Under the pieces are notes generated by a model. That model was given only the letters and a program-made list of their open reading frames with translations, was not told the DNA's origin and did not search any database. A stretch of 8,840 nt of DNA, taken from the NCBI GenBank assembly GCA_900766655.1, contig CAAFWE010000347.1, positions 1 to 8,840 on the forward strand. The letters run 5' to 3'. Positions 6,308-8,840 of this stretch are shown piece after piece (position 1 is the stretch's first letter; each line of letters begins with the position of its first letter). Source of the stretch: an uncultured Alistipes sp. (lineage in GTDB: Bacteria > Bacteroidota > Bacteroidia > Bacteroidales > Rikenellaceae). Made by a program: the position numbers and the translations under genes.

Positions 6308-7603
6308 CTATTTAATGAATATAAACTTGAGAATAAAGAGCACGGCCAAGATATACATCGTAGGTGAAATCTTATTGAACTTGCCACCCACAAGATTCAT
6401 CAAGATATAGGCAATCATACCGAGCAGAATACCATTCGAAATCGAATAGGTCAGAGGCATCATAATGATACACACGAAGGCCGGAATCGACTCGGAGAAG
6501 TCGTTGAACGGAATCTTTGTGATAGGCTCTATCATCAAAAGACCTACGATTATAAGCGCAGGAGCGGTTGCGGCCGAAGGAATCGAGAGGAATAACGGCG
6601 AGAAGAACAATGCCCCTGCAAAGCATATTGCCACTATGAAGGCTGTTAATCCCGAACGACCACCCTGTGCTACACCTGCAGCACTTTCGACATAGGTTGT
6701 GGTAGTCGAAGTACCGAGCATTGCACCTGCCGTAGTTGCTATAGCATCAGCCATAAATGCCTGCTTGATGCGATGTATATTTCCATCCTCGTCAATCATA
6801 TTCGACTTGGTGCAGACTCCGACAAGCGTACCTACAGTATCGAACATATCGATAAAGAGGAAGGTGAAGACAACGACAAGCATATCGAGTGACCAGATAC
6901 TACCAAACTCAAACTGACAGAATATTGGCTTGATTGACTGGGGATGCGAAACCAATCCCTTGAACTCGGTAACACCCATAGGGATACCGATAAGCATTGT
7001 GATGAGGATACCGATGAGGATTGCACCCGGCACATCGCGCATATACATATAGCCCGTAATAAGCAGACCTATGAGAGCCAACAAAGCCGAGCCTGAAGTG
7101 ATATCGCCAAGGCTCACGAGGGTGGCATCGTTGTTAACGACTACGCCTGCGCTACTCAAGCCGATGAAGGCGATGAAGAGACCGATGCCCGCTCCAATAG
7201 CATTGCGGAGAGTTAGCGGTATGGCATTCACGATTGCTTCACGCACATTTGTAATGGTGAGCAGGATAAATATAAGGCCTTCGAGCAACACCGCAGTGAG
7301 CGCGAATTGCCACGAGTAGCCCATACCTATACATACGCCATATACAAAGAATGCATTCAGGCCCATACCCGGTGCAAGTCCGAATGGAAGTTTGCCAATG
7401 AGGGCCATAGCAACACATCCGATAATGGCAGCCAGGGCAGTAGATGTGAAGACTGCACCCTCGGGCATACCCGGAAGCTCTTTGAATATGTTCGGGTTCA
7501 CTGCCAAGATGTAGGACATCGTGAGGAAGGTTGTGATGCCGGCTACAATCTCGGTCTTGATTGTGGTTTTGCTCGAATCGAATCCGAAAAGTTTCTTCAA
7601 CAT
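6308..7603 (-). CDS. NCS2-family purine permease (AzgA/PbuG-like)
   Basis: This 431-residue polytopic membrane protein is of normal length for the AzgA-like branch of the nucleobase-cation symporter-2 family. Diagnostic motifs are the start LFGFDSSKTTIKTEIVAGIT (5-24), GLAPGMGLNAFF (75-86), FIDMFDTVGTLVG (250-262) in the substrate-binding region of TM8, and GTSTTTTYVESAAGVAQGGR (297-316) around TM10, a conserved AzgA-type segment. The hydrophobicity pattern fits the expected 12-14 membrane segments. Family members import adenine, guanine or hypoxanthine with protons across the cytoplasmic membrane; which base is preferred cannot be decided here. It lies 20 bp downstream of the Tsx-like outer-membrane gene on the same strand, so the two are probably co-transcribed. 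The ATG is preceded by CCAAAATAAA. Confidence 0.93.
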   Translation of the reverse strand: MLKKLFGFDSSKTTIKTEIVAGITTFLTMSYILAVNPNIFKELPGMPEGAVFTSTALAAIIGCVAMALIGKLPFGLAPGMGLNAFFVYGVCIGMGYSWQFALTAVLLEGLIFILLTITNVREAIVNAIPLTLRNAIGAGIGLFIAFIGLSSAGVVVNNDATLVSLGDITSGSALLALIGLLITGYMYMRDVPGAILIGILITMLIGIPMGVTEFKGLVSHPQSIKPIFCQFEFGSIWSLDMLVVVFTFLFIDMFDTVGTLVGVCTKSNMIDEDGNIHRIKQAFMADAIATTAGAMLGTSTTTTYVESAAGVAQGGRSGLTAFIVAICFAGALFFSPLFLSIPSAATAPALIIVGLLMIEPITKIPFNDFSESIPAFVCIIMMPLTYSISNGILLGMIAYILMNLVGGKFNKISPTMYILAVLFILKFIFIK

Positions 7604-7623
7604 TTTATTTTGGTTTTAAGGGA

Positions 7624-8325
7624 TTAAAAATTCCACTTTGCGGCAATGGTTGGATTTACACAGAAGCCCTTCTTCACGAAGTTGTGCGACAGTTCAACCT
7701 CGGTGCCTATGCTCAACTTCACCTTATCCCAGCCCTTGATTTGATTGAGGTTTACCCACAACTGAGGCTCGGCAAGGAATATATAGCCAGTACCCTGCCA
7801 AGGACGCGCTTCACGCCAGAAATCTGCAAAACCATTGAAGGAGATCCAGTGCTTGAAGAAGGCCAAGTTCCAAACTCCCGTAATTTGGAAGCCGTGAATA
7901 TCCTTTTCGCCATTGAGTCCAATAGTTCCCGGGATAACTTTATATGAAGCGGATATTGACCAAGTCTTGCTCCAATCTTTCGAGTGGCCAGAATAGGTCA
8001 AGCCACCCAAGAAGGCGTTGTTAAACGAGCCTGCAGCGGTATTTAGACCACCATCGTACTCCAAATGCACCGAGAGCCAATTCATCTTGCTCTTCTGCCA
8101 AAAGCAGAGCTCTCGCGAGATCTCCCAATAGGCACCTATCACCTTTGGCGAGTAGTCCATATCCACAAAGAAGAAGGTGCTACCACCACCATCGGCACGG
8201 AACATCTCCACGGTAGTTGTTGCCGACTTGCGACCGAAATCGTAGTGGGCCTGCACATTCTGCGCCCCTGCACCCAATGTAACCAAGACAAATAGACCTG
8301 CAAGGAGTAGTTTCAGACTTTTCAT
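7624..8325 (-). CDS. DUF5020-family, Tsx-like outer-membrane channel protein
   Basis: This protein has 233 residues from the ATG at 8325. A signal peptide is clear: MKSLKLLLAGLFVLVTLGAGA (1-21) with probable cleavage after AGA, before QNVQ. The mature part shows alternating beta strands with aromatic girdles, including HYDFGR (27-32), TTTVEMFRAD (36-45), STFFFVDMDYSP (49-60), YWEISRELCFW (66-76), FADFWREARPW (166-176) and FLAEPQLWVNLN (183-194). It ends NPTIAAKWNF, with the terminal Phe typical of BAM-inserted beta-barrels. This is the pattern of DUF5020, which is related to the Tsx nucleoside channels. The likely role is diffusion of nucleosides or nucleobases across the outer membrane, supplying the permease encoded just downstream; substrate is inferred. 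The frame continues 12 codons upstream to an ATG at 8361, but that would put a polar MSKCSHNSTTNN ahead of the signal peptide and in repeat-derived DNA, so I reject it. Confidence 0.88.
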   Translation of the reverse strand: MKSLKLLLAGLFVLVTLGAGAQNVQAHYDFGRKSATTTVEMFRADGGGSTFFFVDMDYSPKVIGAYWEISRELCFWQKSKMNWLSVHLEYDGGLNTAAGSFNNAFLGGLTYSGHSKDWSKTWSISASYKVIPGTIGLNGEKDIHGFQITGVWNLAFFKHWISFNGFADFWREARPWQGTGYIFLAEPQLWVNLNQIKGWDKVKLSIGTEVELSHNFVKKGFCVNPTIAAKWNF

Positions 8326-8333
8326 ATTATTTG

Positions 8334-8374
8334 TAGTAGAGTTATGTGAGCATTTCGACATCCGAACTTTCTGC
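8334..8374. repeat. Diverged half-copy of the palindromic repeat
   Basis: Positions 8334-8365 align without gaps to 8438-8469, the right half of the palindrome, with 25 of 32 bases identical. The first 17 bases, TAGTAGAGTTATGTGAG, differ at one position. The rest, to 8374, still resembles 8470-8480 with small gaps. It is a direct repeat displaced by 104 bp and lies in the leader of the Tsx-like gene. Confidence 0.65.
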
Positions 8375-8380
8375 TACCTA

Positions 8381-8507
8381 AAAAATTGGAGCTGATGAGA
8401 TTATTTTTGTGCGAAGCTAGGCAACAAATCCGCAGCATAGTAGAGCTATGTGAGGAATTTGGTGTCCGACGCTCTCGTGCAAAAATAATCTCATCAGAAC
8501 AATTTTT
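8381..8507. repeat. Large imperfect palindrome (REP/MITE-like dispersed element?)
   Basis: Three nested stem layers are visible. The outer stem is AAAAATTG (8381-8388) with CAATTTTT (8500-8507). The main stem is 8392-8413 with 8476-8497: 22 pairs without a break, 20 Watson-Crick and two G-T (8410/8479, 8411/8478). The inner bulged stem ends in CATAG (8436-8440) and CTATG (8446-8450) around a TAGAG loop, with AGC/GCT (8415-8417 and 8471-8473) and AAAT-CC/GG-ATTT (8426-8431 and 8454-8460) between. No ORF lies inside. The right edge overlaps two bases of the typA TAA stop. On the - strand the stem is followed by a T-run (complement of 8380-8385), so it could also act as the typA terminator. No transposase is present, so if mobile it would move in trans. 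Confidence 0.85.
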
Positions 8508-8840
8508 ACTTTGAGGCTCGTTTGCGGTCGACCTCGTTCAAGAGAATCTTGCGCAGACGCATAGACTTTGGAGTAACCTCTACGTACTCGTCCTCCTTGA
8601 TATACTCGAGGGCCTCCTCCAGCGAGAAGATTTTCGGAGGTACGATAACTGCCTTATCGTCGGAGCCCGAAGCACGCATATTGGTGAGCTGCTTGGCCTT
8701 GCAGACATTGACGGTGATGTCGTTGCTACGAGTATGCTCGCCAATGACTTGTCCCATATAGACCTCCTCCATAGGAGAGATGAAGAAGCGGCCACGATCC
8801 TGCAACTTGTCAATCGAGTAGGCGTAGGCTGTACCAGTCT
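8506..8840 (-). CDS. typA: Ribosome-associated GTPase TypA/BipA, C-terminal part (5' end outside window)
   Basis: Only the last 110 complete codons are present; the gene continues past position 8840. The sequence reads GTAYAYSIDKLQDRGRFFIS, then VYMGQVIGEH, NDITVNVCKAKQLTNMRASG, DDKAVIVPP, FSLEEALEYIKEDEYVEVTP and KSMRLRKILL, ending RKRASK. This is the C-terminal domain specific to BipA/TypA, which contacts the ribosome; the GTPase domain (G1-G5) is expected off-window. BipA (about 600 residues in total) assists assembly of the large ribosomal subunit and stress or low-temperature growth. The TAA stop lies at the edge of the palindrome, and the next gene on this strand starts 180 bp downstream. 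Confidence 0.97.
   Translation of the reverse strand, partial: TGTAYAYSIDKLQDRGRFFISPMEEVYMGQVIGEHTRSNDITVNVCKAKQLTNMRASGSDDKAVIVPPKIFSLEEALEYIKEDEYVEVTPKSMRLRKILLNEVDRKRASK

Noticed and set aside
5665..6315. A 216-codon + strand ORF overlapping rpiB, the intergenic region and the DUF454 gene
   Set aside because: It crosses rpiB antisense and DUF454 in another frame. Both of those are clear family members, and this translation shows no domain.
8326..8361. Extension of the Tsx-like gene to an upstream ATG at 8361
   Set aside because: The added 12 residues are polar and precede a standard signal peptide, and the DNA is part of the half-copy repeat; the start at 8325 is better.
8480..8487. TATTTTTG on the - strand inside the palindrome as a promoter for the Tsx-like gene
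   Set aside because: It matches the -7 consensus but has no TTTG at 19-21 bp upstream, and the same sequence appears on the opposite arm because of the palindrome, so it is weak evidence.
8326..8505. Purine riboswitch upstream of the purine uptake genes
   Set aside because: I looked on the - strand for the three-way-junction core of the guanine/adenine class and do not see it; the region is taken up by the palindrome and its half-copy.
1..8840. Mobile element, CRISPR array, tRNA or rRNA genes, defence system
   Set aside because: I found no transposase, integrase, regularly spaced short repeats, tRNA-like cloverleaf or known defence domains in the window.

Overview
The window looks like a chromosomal segment from a gut-type member of the Bacteroidota, order Bacteroidales, with base composition near 50% G+C; Alistipes or another Rikenellaceae is my best guess. 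Four things support this: a Bacteroidales-type promoter (TTTG, 19 bp, TAnnTTTG) before the first gene; a surface lipoprotein with a fimbrillin-like N-terminal region; a DUF5020 (Tsx-like) outer-membrane protein; and a CBM9-like cytosolic protein typical of the phylum. The species is inferred, not shown.

Layout. Positions 1-5324 (+ strand) form one probable transcription unit: a 1114-residue surface lipoprotein made of a beta-sandwich-like N-terminus and about 13 beta-helix-like repeats, a 38-codon small ORF, a sugar-kinase-like member of the aminoglycoside phosphotransferase superfamily, and a cytosolic CBM9-like protein whose start codon overlaps the kinase stop (TAATG). A strong hairpin at 5326-5366 ends this unit and also faces the convergent rpiB gene (-, 5383-5808). 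rpiB is divergent from a small DUF454/YbaN-type membrane protein (+, 5885-6253). A second convergent hairpin (6257-6285) separates that gene from the last block, which is all on the - strand. In its transcription order this block is the end of typA/bipA (8840-8506), a 180-bp gap holding a large palindrome, a Tsx-like outer-membrane protein (8325-7624), and an NCS2 purine permease (7603-6308).

How the parts fit. The Tsx-like channel and the NCS2 permease are 20 bp apart and read as a two-membrane nucleoside/nucleobase uptake pair. RpiB fits central pentose phosphate metabolism. The kinase and CBM9-like protein suggest cytosolic sugar handling, but their substrate cannot be read from sequence.

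The least conventional signals are non-coding or very small. One is a 127-bp palindrome (8381-8507) that runs into the typA stop codon, with a diverged half-copy at 8334-8374 and a possible end of another copy at positions 6-16. Another is the 38-codon ORF. The third is a regular ladder of cysteines in the lipoprotein repeats. I do not see a mobile element, CRISPR array, tRNA or rRNA, or a clear defence system. No gene-free stretch exceeds 300 bases.
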